Shown here in pieces: positions 1 to 9,602 of a DNA stretch of 64,000 nucleotides. The stretch is from Rhodococcus sp. RD6.2 (GTDB lineage Bacteria; Actinomycetota; Actinomycetes; Mycobacteriales; Mycobacteriaceae). The translations under genes and the position numbers were made by a program. The notes under the pieces are model-generated. The model was not told where the DNA came from and did not search any database. It saw nothing but the letters and a program-made list of their open reading frames with translations. Every line of letters starts with the position of its first letter. The stretch's first letter is position 1. The stretch lies in assembly GCF_001040705.1 (NCBI RefSeq), contig NZ_CVQP01000001.1, positions 860,324 through 924,323 of the forward strand, read 5' to 3'.

Positions 1-2394
1 TACCTGAATGGCTGGTGTGGTAACACCGCCGCAGCGTGCAGCCAGGCTGAATGCCCGGGCGCCGGACTCCGTGCTCTTCCTGCGGCTCCCGTCGTGAGTG
101 TGTGCAGCGGCAGCGAGAGCCGCGGCGTCCGCGGCATGGAGGAGCAGGCCGTGCCGCTCGAAATCGTCGCTGATGGTGTCCAGGCACGCGGCATCTGCGG
201 CCGCCGCCGCCGCGGCGTGGCGTGCCAGGATGGACACGATCGGTCCGTCGACACGCTCGACGAGTTGGGCAAGGCGGTCCGCGACAGTGCGATCGCCGAA
301 TCGGGCAGCATCGTGGAGAGCGTCCGCTTCGATGGCGTATTGGCCGGACGCGTGCGCGGCCTCGGCGGCCAGGTTGGCCAGTTCGACACTGCGGCGTGCG
401 GAGTTCTCGGCGGCGGCCAGCCACGATTGTGCGATCAGCCGGCTGGGCCTGTGCAGCGCCATGTGCTCGCCGGTGTGTTCATGTGCAGCGTTGAGAACGA
501 TGCGGGCTCGCTCCGGTTGTCCGAGTGCGGCGTAGGCCTTTGCCAGCAGAATCGTCGCAGGCAACCGCCACGGAAGGGGAACCTCGGCCCGAAACGCTGC
601 CAATGCCTGCTCGACCTCGGATATGACGTCCGGGAAGCAGCCGCGGCTGGTGTCCACCATGGCAGCCATGATCTTGGAGATTGCCCATGCCAGGAACTGG
701 CCTGCCGATGAGAAATTGGAGTACTCGGCGACGCGCCGCTCCGCGAGCGTCAGATTGCCGACCTGAGTGAGCGCGCGGACCTCGCCGTACCGGATCATCG
801 CCCGGATCATGCCGTCGGTCGATTTCCGTGAGTTGCGGCAGCGGGCGGCTATGGCCTCGAACGCGTTGCCACGCCCGGCGAGCGGCGCACCGAGGCCTGT
901 GCTGAACGCGGCCCACTCGATGGCCTGTGAGGGGGAGTCGGGGTTCGACAGGACTCGCTCGGCGAGAGTGAGTCCCTCGTCGAGCCGGTTCTCGTGGACG
1001 GCGATCGCCGACGCCACGGCTTCTGCGAGCAACTGCAGGGCAGGGTGGTGTGTGCGTTCACGAAGGAGTCCGAGGATCTCGTGTGCGTGCTGGACATCGC
1101 CCAGGGACCAGAACAGGATCGATACGTGGGGGATGCCCCATTGGACGAGTTCGAGCTCGTTCAGGTCGTCCGGATCGAACGCGGCGAGAGTTCTCTCCGC
1201 CAGCGCGGGATGGCCCTGCCACAGGAGTGCACGTGCCAGCAGTTCGGCGGCGGCCACGCCGCCGCCGCGCTCGACCGCGCGACGCGCAATGCGTTCTCCG
1301 AGCGGAAGATTGGACAGGGAAATCGCGTCTTTCGCGGCCGTGACGAGAAGCTCGGTGTCGGGTGGGCAGTCGCTGTCGATGTACAGTTCGGCCAGCCGGA
1401 TCCGTTCCGCTGCGGTGGCCGCTCCCCGCTGCTGCAGTTCATCGACGAGTCGCCCACGAAGCTTGCGGGCGGACGCGGTGCCGAGGCGTCCGCGCACCAC
1501 ATCCCCCAGGAGGGGATGGCAGAATCGGGCGTCGAGCCTCGAGCCCGCGGGCTCGATGCGGATCAGACCGCGCAACTCGGCCGTGTCCACGGCTTCCTCC
1601 CCGGCCAGGTGGCACAGGATGTCGATATCGAGTGGCTCGCACAGGGCGAGTGGCCCGAGTGCGCTCTGTGCCTCCCGTCCGGCTCGGTCGAGGCGGTGCT
1701 CCAGCAGTTGGGTGAGTCCGGGGGTCGCGGTGGTCTGCCCGCGAAGCTGCCATACGCCGGCGACCTGGATCAGGTGACCGGTGTCGAGAGCACCTTCCAC
1801 GAGGTGTCGAAGGAACAGTGCGTTACCTCCCGACATGTCCCACATGACATCGGCGCTCAGATCCTCGAGCTGGCCGTCGAGGACCGACTGGACGAGTCGA
1901 ATGCTCTCTTCCTTCGTGAACGGACGTAGCTCGATGCGGTCGAGGTACTCGTTCTTCCACAGCGCCGTCACCGCGTCCGGGACGGGCTCACCCGTACGGA
2001 TCGTCGCGATGATCCGTACGGCGCGGTCGATGGCGAGTTGCTGGAGGAGGGTGGCCGAGAGCTGGTCCAGCAGGTGCGCATCGTCGACGCCGAGTACGAC
2101 AGTGCCTTTCGCCAGCAGAGATTCGCGCGCAGATGCGACCAGGGTGACGGCATCGTGCGCACCGGACGGGCCGATGAAGGGAGCGAATGCGCCGAGTGGA
2201 ATGCTCCGCGCAGACTCGGTACCCGCGATCCACTGCACCGGTGAACCGAGCGACTCGGTGACGACGCGGGCCAGGGTGGTCTTGCCGACGCCTGCGGCGC
2301 CGATCAGGATCGCCCCGTGACCGTTGGTCGTCATGGCGGATCTGATCGCGTCAAACTCGTCGGGACGATCGATCAGCCGCCAGTCGGCTATCAC
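1..2394 (-). CDS. LuxR-family ATPase regulator (LAL/MalT-like), 3' end cut by window edge
   Basis: The frame is open on the minus strand from a GTG at 2394 to the left edge, about 798 codons, so the C-terminus lies outside. The N-terminus reads VIADWRLIDRPDEF, followed by a Walker A loop GAAGVGKTT at residues about 32-40 and a Walker B segment VVLGVDDAHLLDQL near residue 98. That is the AAA/NACHT-like ATPase of large ATP-binding LuxR regulators. The middle is helical, alanine- and leucine-rich and TPR-like. The last visible residues (ARAFSLAARCGGVTTPAIQ) resemble the stretch just before a LuxR helix-turn-helix, which would lie beyond position 1. An alternative start is the ATG at 2334, but it would lose 20 residues ahead of the ATPase. 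The inducer and targets are unknown. The next gene, catalase-like, is on the same strand 70 bp upstream. Confidence 0.85.
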   Translation of the reverse strand, partial: MIADWRLIDRPDEFDAIRSAMTTNGHGAILIGAAGVGKTTLARVVTESLGSPVQWIAGTESARSIPLGAFAPFIGPSGAHDAVTLVASARESLLAKGTVVLGVDDAHLLDQLSATLLQQLAIDRAVRIIATIRTGEPVPDAVTALWKNEYLDRIELRPFTKEESIRLVQSVLDGQLEDLSADVMWDMSGGNALFLRHLVEGALDTGHLIQVAGVWQLRGQTTATPGLTQLLEHRLDRAGREAQSALGPLALCEPLDIDILCHLAGEEAVDTAELRGLIRIEPAGSRLDARFCHPLLGDVVRGRLGTASARKLRGRLVDELQQRGAATAAERIRLAELYIDSDCPPDTELLVTAAKDAISLSNLPLGERIARRAVERGGGVAAAELLARALLWQGHPALAERTLAAFDPDDLNELELVQWGIPHVSILFWSLGDVQHAHEILGLLRERTHHPALQLLAEAVASAIAVHENRLDEGLTLAERVLSNPDSPSQAIEWAAFSTGLGAPLAGRGNAFEAIAARCRNSRKSTDGMIRAMIRYGEVRALTQVGNLTLAERRVAEYSNFSSAGQFLAWAISKIMAAMVDTSRGCFPDVISEVEQALAAFRAEVPLPWRLPATILLAKAYAALGQPERARIVLNAAHEHTGEHMALHRPSRLIAQSWLAAAENSARRSVELANLAAEAAHASGQYAIEADALHDAARFGDRTVADRLAQLVERVDGPIVSILARHAAAAAAADAACLDTISDDFERHGLLLHAADAAALAAAAHTHDGSRRKSTESGARAFSLAARCGGVTTPAIQV

Positions 2395-2464
2395 AATGAA
2401 TCAGTATAAGTGCGGTGCATGCGAGAATGCCCATTGAAGGATGTCCGGTGGTCGCTGACGTGGC

Positions 2465-3586
2465 TCAGTCGGGGACGTCGGACAAGCTCGTCGGTTCAAC
2501 TTCGTCGATCTTGTTGGTGCGATGACGGAATTTACTCGACTCGTCGTACACCCGGAGCTTGAGACGATTGATGGAACCCAGCGGGCGATGGTCGGCGAGT
2601 CCGTTCCAGGAGTTGAACGACAGCACGTCCTCGGCGTAGGTGCGGAGCGCGTCGCTGGTGGTGTCCTGACGGGGCAGCGTGATCCTGGCGACCGGGACGT
2701 GTGGTGACTCCTCGGCGGACCACCGGGCGGTGGCATTCTCGATCGGCATCCGCGCGGGATCGGTGCACAGCTGCACCCGCACCTCGTAGTCGGCGCTGTG
2801 CTGAGCGAAGAATCCTTCGACGGCCGTGCGGTGGGCGTTGTCGCCGGCACTACGCGGAATATGTTGTCCGGTAAGGTTAGTCAGCGATTCGGACAGTGGC
2901 GCGACGCAGATCTTGGCGACGTGGTCGCCGTACCGGAGTGGCGCTGCGGAGTGGTAGGTCTCGCCGAGAACGTGATCGTTCGGACGTGCAAACAATTGCA
3001 CCGCTTCGGGAATGCGGACGTGCAGTGGAGTGAGTGCTCGTGAAGCGACACGCGCGAGCACGCAGGATGCCTTGAGGATCGGGTCGGGGGTGCGAGCGAG
3101 GATCGTCGCGAGACGCATTCCCTTGCCTGCGTACGAGCGCACATCGCCGAAGGGAAAGGTGTCGCTGTTGACCATCACGAAATCCTGGTTGGAGTTCCCG
3201 TCGTCGGGGCGGATTCGTGCACCGCCGACACCCAGGACCTTGATCGCCATGCCCCGCACTCCGCTGATCTGGTCGCTACGGATCGCGCCTGCCGTGCTGG
3301 AAAGCCTGATGACCACCGGAAACGTTGCCGGTGCCGAGAACAATCCTTGCCGAAGGTGGCTGGGGAGGTTCGGATACACGCTGAGTTCTCCCCGCAGGAT
3401 GCCGAACCCCTTGGCATGAGCGTCGCGGATCGCATGTTTGTGCTTCGCGGCCGCCCATTCGTTGTTGCCGCGGAGGGACCGAACGATAGTCTCGATCAGG
3501 GCGTCCTCGTCGGGATCGCGTCGTTCGAGTTCGGCGCTGTAACGGACGAAGTTCGGTTGTGTCAGTTCTGCCGACGATCCGGTCAT
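2465..3586 (-). CDS. Small catalase-like heme protein
   Basis: The protein is 373 residues if it starts at the ATG at 3586. I prefer this start because GGGAGG lies a few bases upstream; an in-frame start at 3655 would add 23 unlikely residues. The family is the short catalase-core type. HAKGFG (His57) matches the catalytic-His motif HAKGxG of catalases, RLSSTAGAIRSDQISGVRG matches the heme-pocket segment, and NSNQDFVMVNSDTFPFGD matches the next conserved block. It lacks the C-terminal extension of monofunctional catalases and has no signal peptide. Members of this group can act as weak catalases or organic-hydroperoxide peroxidases; which applies here is not decided by sequence. It lies between the LuxR regulator (same strand) and an MmpL gene 135 bp upstream. 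Confidence 0.85.
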   Translation of the reverse strand: MTGSSAELTQPNFVRYSAELERRDPDEDALIETIVRSLRGNNEWAAAKHKHAIRDAHAKGFGILRGELSVYPNLPSHLRQGLFSAPATFPVVIRLSSTAGAIRSDQISGVRGMAIKVLGVGGARIRPDDGNSNQDFVMVNSDTFPFGDVRSYAGKGMRLATILARTPDPILKASCVLARVASRALTPLHVRIPEAVQLFARPNDHVLGETYHSAAPLRYGDHVAKICVAPLSESLTNLTGQHIPRSAGDNAHRTAVEGFFAQHSADYEVRVQLCTDPARMPIENATARWSAEESPHVPVARITLPRQDTTSDALRTYAEDVLSFNSWNGLADHRPLGSINRLKLRVYDESSKFRHRTNKIDEVEPTSLSDVPD

Positions 3587-3721
3587 GGGTGGTCCTCCCG
3601 ATCTCCAGGTTCGAGCCAGTACTCGGGGTCGGGTTCCATTGTCGGTGACACCCATGTCGGTCGCACGGGTAGTCGACTACCTGCTTCTCCGGTGTCCGGC
3701 GCAGCGCGGGACCGCTGCGGC

Positions 3722-5833
3722 TCAGTGCCCGATTCCCACCTTCTCGTGGATCTTCTTCATCCACGCCGGCGCCCACCAGTTCGCTTCGCCCATGAGCTTC
3801 ACCAACGACGGGACGAGGAGCATCCGGACGACGGTGGCGTCGATGATGAGCGCGACGATCATGCCGACGCCGAGGAACCGCATGATCGTCAGCCCGGACA
3901 GGGTGAACGCACCGGTGACGACGATGAGCAACGCCGCTGCCGCGGTGACGATTCGGCCGGTGCGGGCGGTGCCGATCCGCACCGCCTCCTCGGTGGTGGC
4001 GCCGTTCGCGCGGGCTTCGACCATCCGCGACATGAGGAATACCTCGTAGTCGGTGGACAGGCCGAAGACGACCGCGAGGATCAACACCACGAACGTCGGT
4101 TCGAGAGGGTTCGGGGTGACGCCGAGCAGGCTTGCGCCGTGGCCCAACTGGAAGATCCAGGTGAGGATGCCGAACGTCGCGGCGAGGCTCAGGCCCGCCA
4201 TGGCGACCGCCTTGATCGGCAGCACCACGGACCCGAACGCGAGGAACAGCAACACGAGCGTGGAGACCACCATGATCGTGATCATCAGCGGAAGATGGTC
4301 GACGATGGAGGTGTTCGTGTCGTGGGTGAGGGCGGCGGAGCCGCCGACCATCACGCCGGTGCCCTCGGGTGGATCGATCGCCCGGATCTCCACCACCATC
4401 TCGCCCGGATTTGCGCCGTTGGTGAACACCGCGTTCAGGACCGAGGCGTCGCCGGTGGTCGCGACCAGGGACACCTGCTCGATGCCGTCGAGGGCACGCA
4501 GGTCGCGGGTGAATTCGGCGAGCTGCGGCGTGGTCGGCGGTGCGCCGTCCTCGCCGCGCAACAGGACGCCGGCGCCGACGCCCATGGAGGAGAACTCGGT
4601 GGCGAGGGTTTCGGTGGCGATGCGGGAAGGATCGTTCGGCGGCAGCGCCGTGTAGGTGATCTCGCCGAGCATCACCTTCAGCAAGGGGGACGCGAGCACC
4701 AGCAGGCCCGCGATGATCGTGACGGAGAAGACGACCGGCCGCTTCATCACCTTCGTCACCACGCCGCCCCAGAACCGTTCGGCGCGAGCCTCGCCGCGCT
4801 CGACGGCGCCGCGGCGCCACGCGAGCGAGTTGATCCGTCGGCCGAGGATCGCCAGGAGCGCGGGCACCGCCGTCAGGGACAGGACCGCCGCGCTCGTCAC
4901 CGCGGCGATGGCGCCGTAGCCGAGCGACTTGATCACCGGCTGCGGGAACACGAGCATGCCCGCGAACGCGCACACCAGCAGCAGGCCCGAGAACATCACC
5001 GTGCGGCCCGCGGTCAGAACGGTGCGGCGCACCGCCTCGCCGGGTTCGCTACCCGACGCGAGTTCCTCGCGGAACCGGCTGACGATGAACAGGCCGTAGT
5101 CGATGGCGAGACCGAGCCCGAGTAGGGAGGCAACGTTGAGTGCGAACGAGGAGACCTCGGTGATCTCGGTGAGCAGCCGCAGTGTGCCCAGCGCGCTGAA
5201 AACCGCGAGCATGCCGACGAACACGGGGACCGCGGCGGCGGTGACGGTGCCGAAGATGACCACCAGTAGCAGGAGCGTGATCGGAATGGCGATGGCCTCG
5301 GCCTTCACGAGGTCCTGCTGCAGGTGCTGGTTGAACGAGTTCCCGACCAGCGTGCCGCCTGCGAACTCGGCGTCGATTCCCGGGGGGTCGAGCGCGGCCG
5401 TCATCGCGTCGAGATCCGCGAGCTTCGGCCCGGCGTCCCAGTCGACGAAGACCGTGGCCAGCGCCTTGGTGCCGTCCTCGGAGACGAGTGGCTGCGAGGC
5501 GTTCGACCCGACGGACCAGTAGGACACGACCGAACGTGTCGGCCAATCCTCCTGGAAGTCGCTCAGCGTCTGCTGCACCTCGGGGCCGATGTCGGCGAGC
5601 GTGCGGCCTTCGGGGGCGGTGTAGATCGCGACGATGTCCGGGCTCTGCTGACCCAGTTCCCGGTTGATGAGGGTACTGACCTGCGCGGATTCACTGTTCG
5701 GGTCGAAGTAGCCGTCCTGGCTCATCTTCCCGAACACCCCGAGACCCCACACTCCGGCTGCCAGTACGGCAATCACGGCGAGAGCCAGAACCAACCATTT
5801 TCTCGCGACGACGAAAGCGGCCCAGCGCGTCAT
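3722..5833 (-). CDS. MmpL/RND-family membrane transporter
   Basis: This 703-residue protein has the RND layout. There is a first membrane helix (residues about 11-30), a large exoplasmic loop with little hydrophobicity, then five helices. A second N-in helix follows near residue 375 with a second loop and a final helix group. The signature GLGLAIDYGLFIVSRFREEL of the MMPL domain is present, repeated in the second half as a related FGLSTDYEVFLMSRMVEA segment, as expected for an internally duplicated permease. Actinobacterial members move lipids or other hydrophobic molecules across the inner membrane using proton motive force. At about 700 residues it belongs to the short type without the long C-terminal domain of mycobacterial MmpL3. 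The substrate is unknown. It is transcribed away from the zinc alcohol dehydrogenase. Confidence 0.9.
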   Translation of the reverse strand: MTRWAAFVVARKWLVLALAVIAVLAAGVWGLGVFGKMSQDGYFDPNSESAQVSTLINRELGQQSPDIVAIYTAPEGRTLADIGPEVQQTLSDFQEDWPTRSVVSYWSVGSNASQPLVSEDGTKALATVFVDWDAGPKLADLDAMTAALDPPGIDAEFAGGTLVGNSFNQHLQQDLVKAEAIAIPITLLLLVVIFGTVTAAAVPVFVGMLAVFSALGTLRLLTEITEVSSFALNVASLLGLGLAIDYGLFIVSRFREELASGSEPGEAVRRTVLTAGRTVMFSGLLLVCAFAGMLVFPQPVIKSLGYGAIAAVTSAAVLSLTAVPALLAILGRRINSLAWRRGAVERGEARAERFWGGVVTKVMKRPVVFSVTIIAGLLVLASPLLKVMLGEITYTALPPNDPSRIATETLATEFSSMGVGAGVLLRGEDGAPPTTPQLAEFTRDLRALDGIEQVSLVATTGDASVLNAVFTNGANPGEMVVEIRAIDPPEGTGVMVGGSAALTHDTNTSIVDHLPLMITIMVVSTLVLLFLAFGSVVLPIKAVAMAGLSLAATFGILTWIFQLGHGASLLGVTPNPLEPTFVVLILAVVFGLSTDYEVFLMSRMVEARANGATTEEAVRIGTARTGRIVTAAAALLIVVTGAFTLSGLTIMRFLGVGMIVALIIDATVVRMLLVPSLVKLMGEANWWAPAWMKKIHEKVGIGH

Positions 5834-5902
5834 TGAATCGGCATCCTAGGGGTGTCATGAGTCAGGTCAGGGGCTCGAGCGCCACGACTCTACCGACGCG
5901 AT

Positions 5903-5920
5903 CCTGAGGTGAACCTGAGG
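5903..5920. repeat. Direct repeat CCTGAGG x2 in divergent promoter region
   Basis: CCTGAGG occurs at 5903-5909 and 5914-5920, an 11-bp period (one helical turn). It lies in the short space between the MmpL gene start (minus) and the alcohol dehydrogenase (plus). A possible -10 element, TACCTT, follows directly. It could be a regulator site; no factor can be named. Confidence 0.3.
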
Positions 5921-5987
5921 CATACCTTCTCCGGTGGCGCACGGTCGACGAACAGGGGACAGTGGACGGGTGGACCTCCCCGGCACG

Positions 5988-6992
5988 ATGACGGGTTGGC
6001 GGGTTCGCGAGCCCGGCCCGATGCGCTCGCGGCCGCTCGCACAGCTGACCATGCCGGTCCCGGAACCGGGGCCGGACGAGCTGTTGGTGCGGGTCCGGGT
6101 GTGCGGAGTGTGCCGCACCGACCTTCATGTCACCGAAGGGGATCTGCCCGTGCACCGCGTGTCGGTGGTGCCCGGCCACGAGGTGGTGGGCGAGGTCGTC
6201 GCGTGGGGTGATCGGGTCGGTGACGGATTCGGTTTGGGTGATCGGGTCGGCATCGGCTGGCTGCGGGCCACTTGTGGGGTGTGCCGCTACTGCGTGCGCG
6301 GTGACGAGAACCTCTGTCCCGAATCCCGCTACACGGGATGGGATGTCGACGGCGGGTACGCGCAGTACGCGGTGGTGCCCGCCGCGTTCGCGCACCGGCT
6401 GCCCGACGGCTATCTCGACGAGGAACTCGCGCCGCTGCTGTGCGCCGGGATCATCGGATACCGCGCGCTGAAGAAGGCGGACGTGCCCGACGGCGGCAGG
6501 CTCGGCATCTACGGGTTCGGTGGCAGCGCCCACCTGACCGCGCAGGTCGCCATGGCTCGCGGCATCGAGGTGCACGTGATGACGAGGGGGGAGCGAGCGA
6601 CGCGTCTCGCCCAGGAACTGGGGGTGGCGTCGGTGCAGGGACCGGCGGACCCGCCGCCGGTACCGCTGGATTCGGCGATCCTGTTCGCGCCCGTCGGCAC
6701 GCTCGTCCCACCGGCCCTCTCCGCGCTCGACCGCGGCGGCACCCTCGCTGTCGCGGGGATTCACCTCACCGACATCACCCGCCTCCACTACCAGGAGCAC
6801 CTGTTCCAGGAGCGGACGCTGCGTTCGGTCACCTCCAACACCCGAAGCGACGCCCGTGAGTTCCTCGACTTCGCGGGCAGGCACCGGCTGCTCGTCACCG
6901 CCAACGCCTACACCCTCGACGAGGCGGACCGTGCGCTCACCGATCTCCGGGAGGGTCGGGTGGTGGGGGCGGCGGTGCTCATTGCCGGGTGA
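5988..6992 (+). CDS. Zinc-dependent alcohol dehydrogenase (MDR family)
   Basis: This is a 334-residue medium-chain dehydrogenase/reductase. The catalytic zinc site is visible as [14 protein letters not shown] with GHEVVGEV. The four-cysteine structural zinc lobe [15 protein letters not shown] is present, and a Rossmann segment [17 protein letters not shown] follows. The pattern fits the AdhA-like group that oxidises primary or other small alcohols with NAD(P). I start at the ATG at 5988 ([10 protein letters not shown]). A GTG at 5970, with AGGGGAC ahead of it, is an alternative adding six residues. The stop overlaps a GTG that opens the next frame, so read-through coupling to the ABC ATPase is possible. 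Substrate unknown. Confidence 0.88.
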   Translation: MTGWRVREPGPMRSRPLAQLTMPVPEPGPDELLVRVRVCGVCRTDLHVTEGDLPVHRVSVVPGHEVVGEVVAWGDRVGDGFGLGDRVGIGWLRATCGVCRYCVRGDENLCPESRYTGWDVDGGYAQYAVVPAAFAHRLPDGYLDEELAPLLCAGIIGYRALKKADVPDGGRLGIYGFGGSAHLTAQVAMARGIEVHVMTRGERATRLAQELGVASVQGPADPPPVPLDSAILFAPVGTLVPPALSALDRGGTLAVAGIHLTDITRLHYQEHLFQERTLRSVTSNTRSDAREFLDFAGRHRLLVTANAYTLDEADRALTDLREGRVVGAAVLIAG

Positions 6993-7084
6993 CGAACATC
7001 GGCGATCGGATTCCCGTCGCCGTCGTGGACTCGGTTGTACCGTCGTGGAACCATCGGGGTAACACCGTCGGTCTGGAGGACGCC

Positions 7085-7996
7085 GTGGTCAGCGGAGATC
7101 TCGTTATCGATGTTGCGGGACTGTACAAGTCGTTCGGGAAGTTCAGGGCGCTGAACGGTCTCGACCTGCAGGTCGAACGCGGTCGGGTGCACGGCTTCCT
7201 CGGCCCCAACGGGGCGGGCAAGTCCACGACGATTCGTGTCCTGCTCGGGCTGCTCAGCGCGGACAGTGGTCGGGTGCGACTGCTCGGCGGCGACCCGTGG
7301 CGTGACGTCGTCGACCTGCACCGGCGGCTCGCCTACGTCCCCGGCGATGTGTCGTTGTGGCCGAGCATGACCGGTGGTGAGGCGATCGACCTGCTCGGGT
7401 CGCTGCGCGGCGGCATCGACGAAGCTCGTCGTGCGGATCTGGTGGAGCGCTTCGAACTGGATCCGACCAAACGCGGCCGCCAGTACTCGAAGGGAAACCG
7501 GCAGAAGGTGGCGATCGTCGCGGCGCTGGCCTCCGATGTCGAACTGCTGATCCTCGACGAACCGACCTCCGGGCTCGATCCGTTGATGGAGAACGTCTTC
7601 CAGGAGGTGGTCGGGGAAGCCGTGGCGCGCGGAACCACGGTGCTGTTGTCGAGCCACATCATGGCCGAGGTCGAAACCCTCGCGGACCGACTCAGCATCA
7701 TCCGGGACGGCGTGATCGTGGAGACGGGGACGTTGTCGGAGTTGCGCGGCCACATGCGCACCACGGTGCGCGCCGAACTGGCCACCGTTCACGACATCGA
7801 CCGTGTGGCGGTGCTGCACGAGGTCCACCTCGACGGCAACCACCTGACCGCGACGGTGGACACCGATCGGATCGGCGAGGCGATGGAAGCGCTCACCGCG
7901 TGCGGTCTACGGAGTTTGACCGTCACCCCACCATCACTGGAGAGCCTGTTCCTGCGCCTCTACGAGCATGACGACGAGACCGAGACCACCCGATGA
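7085..7996 (+). CDS. ABC exporter ATP-binding subunit
   Basis: This nucleotide-binding subunit has Walker [10 protein letters not shown], Walker [14 protein letters not shown], an H-loop LLSSHIMAE, and a family-typical altered signature YSKGNRQK in place of LSGGQ. It pairs with the next gene, which starts inside its stop codon (ATGA overlap), so the two form a coupled export unit. I chose the GTG at 7085 because GGAGGA lies just upstream and the conserved domain starts right after. The frame also has a GTG at 6989 overlapping the dehydrogenase stop, which would add 32 low-similarity residues. The substrate is unknown; relatives export polyketide antibiotics or act in drug resistance. Confidence 0.92.
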   Translation: MVSGDLVIDVAGLYKSFGKFRALNGLDLQVERGRVHGFLGPNGAGKSTTIRVLLGLLSADSGRVRLLGGDPWRDVVDLHRRLAYVPGDVSLWPSMTGGEAIDLLGSLRGGIDEARRADLVERFELDPTKRGRQYSKGNRQKVAIVAALASDVELLILDEPTSGLDPLMENVFQEVVGEAVARGTTVLLSSHIMAEVETLADRLSIIRDGVIVETGTLSELRGHMRTTVRAELATVHDIDRVAVLHEVHLDGNHLTATVDTDRIGEAMEALTACGLRSLTVTPPSLESLFLRLYEHDDETETTR

Positions 7997-9588
7997 CGGC
8001 GCCCGCGGCACTCGTCGGTACGCGGCCGCTGCTGCGGGCGTCGCTGCGGCACGAAGCCCACTCGTTCGCGCCGTGGGTGCTGCTCCCCACGTTGCTGGCT
8101 GTGTCGTCGGTGATCGCCTATCCGCTGCTGTTCCCCGAGCCGCAGGAACGTCAGGCGTTCGCCGCGACGGTGGGCGCGAACCCGGCGCTGGGCCTGATCT
8201 TCGGTCCGGCGTTCGACCTGTCGACCGTCGACGGGTTCACCGCCTGGCGCAGTCTCGCGCTCGGCGGTTTCGTCACCGCGCTGGGTGCGATCTTCACCAC
8301 CGTGAAAGCCAGTCGCGGGCAGGAGGATTCCGGTCAGGCCGAGCTCCTCGCCTCCGGGGTGCTCGGCCGGCAGTCACGACTGCTCACCGCACTGGTCATG
8401 GCCGCGATCCTGTCCGTCGCGGTCGGCATCGTCGCGGGTGTGGCGACCAGCCTGTGCGGTGGCGCGTGGGAGTCGTCGATGCTGCTCGGCGCCGGGTTCA
8501 CGGTCACCGGATGGATGTTCGCCGCCGTCGCTGCGCTCTGCGCCCAGATCGGCGCCGATGCCAGGACCGCGACGTCGATCGCGGTTGCGACACTCGGGGT
8601 GCTGTTCGTACTGCGGGGTTTTCTGTACTCGGTCGAGGCGCCCGGCTGGACCACCTGGATCAACCCCCTCGGGTGGGTGGAGGAAACGCGCCCGGCCACC
8701 GGGGATCACTGGTGGCCGCTGCTGCTCGCCGTGGTGTTGGCCTGCGTCGTCGCAGCGATCGCGTTCGTGTTGCAGACCTCGCGGGACTTCGGTCAGGGCC
8801 TCGTCGCACCCCGGCCCGGGCCGGGCCGCGGGACCGCCCGTACCCCACTGGCATTGGCGGCGCGACTGAATCGCTCTCCGGTCGTCTCGTGGTCGCTCGC
8901 GTTCGTCGGACTCGGCGTGATCTTCGGGTACTTCACGCGGTCGGTGAAGGATCTGTTCGCCGCGAATCCGGCGCTGGCCCAGATATTCGCGTCCGGTGCG
9001 ACGTCACCCGCCACCCTGGTTTCCGCGTTCCTCGCGACCATCCTCAGCCTGGTCGGGATCATCGCCTCGGTCGCAGGCGTGCAGATCGTGAACCGCGTCC
9101 GCGCCGAAGAACTCGACGACCGCACCGAACCCGTGCTCGCCACCGCGATCACCCGCAATCGGTACTACGGCGGCAACGTGCTCGTGGCATTCGCCGCACC
9201 CGCCGTGTTCGTGCTCATCGCCGGAACCGTGATCGGTGTCTTCGCCGCCACCGCGAAGATCGGCATCGGTTTCGGTGACGCACTGCTGCAGGCGCTGGGG
9301 ACGGTGCCCGCGGTGTGGACGATCGTCGCCCTCGCGGCCGCGGTCATCGGAGCCCGGCCGCAGGTTCAGTTGGCGTCCTGGCTCGGAGTGATCGTTTCCT
9401 TCGTGCTCACCCTGCTCGGTCCCAGCTTCAAACTGCCCGACTGGGCGCTCGGGATCAGCCCCTTCTATCACGTCCCGAAGGTGGCGTCCGGCGCCGCCGA
9501 TTGGTCGGGACTCTGGTGGATCAGCCTGGTCACCGTCGCGTTCCTGGTTGTCGGGTTCGCCGGGTTCCGGCGCCGCGACAGTCCTTGA
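7993..9588 (+). CDS. ABC exporter membrane subunit (polyketide-antibiotic exporter type)
   Basis: The protein has 531 residues with two hydrophobic halves of about six helices each (roughly residues 25-265 and 295-525), joined by a charged linker rich in Pro, Gly and Arg. This duplicated permease layout, with the motif [22 protein letters not shown] in the second half, is that of the actinobacterial exporter-of-polyketide-antibiotics family. It works with the ATPase encoded immediately upstream, with which it overlaps by 4 bp. It ends only 14 bp from the convergent MFS gene, with no clear terminator between them. Confidence 0.88.
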   Translation: MTAPAALVGTRPLLRASLRHEAHSFAPWVLLPTLLAVSSVIAYPLLFPEPQERQAFAATVGANPALGLIFGPAFDLSTVDGFTAWRSLALGGFVTALGAIFTTVKASRGQEDSGQAELLASGVLGRQSRLLTALVMAAILSVAVGIVAGVATSLCGGAWESSMLLGAGFTVTGWMFAAVAALCAQIGADARTATSIAVATLGVLFVLRGFLYSVEAPGWTTWINPLGWVEETRPATGDHWWPLLLAVVLACVVAAIAFVLQTSRDFGQGLVAPRPGPGRGTARTPLALAARLNRSPVVSWSLAFVGLGVIFGYFTRSVKDLFAANPALAQIFASGATSPATLVSAFLATILSLVGIIASVAGVQIVNRVRAEELDDRTEPVLATAITRNRYYGGNVLVAFAAPAVFVLIAGTVIGVFAATAKIGIGFGDALLQALGTVPAVWTIVALAAAVIGARPQVQLASWLGVIVSFVLTLLGPSFKLPDWALGISPFYHVPKVASGAADWSGLWWISLVTVAFLVVGFAGFRRRDSP

Positions 9589-9602
9589 GACGTCGAGGTT
9601 CG

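Noticed and set aside
3276-4973. Long minus-strand frame of 565 codons over the MmpL gene and similar long frames on the opposite strand of other genes
   Set aside because: Arg/Ala/Gly-rich shadow frames caused by high GC at third codon positions of the real genes.
7497-7520. ABC ATPase signature YSKGNRQK instead of LSGGQ looked like a damaged motif
   Set aside because: This variant is usual in this exporter subfamily, and Walker A, Walker B and H-loop are intact.
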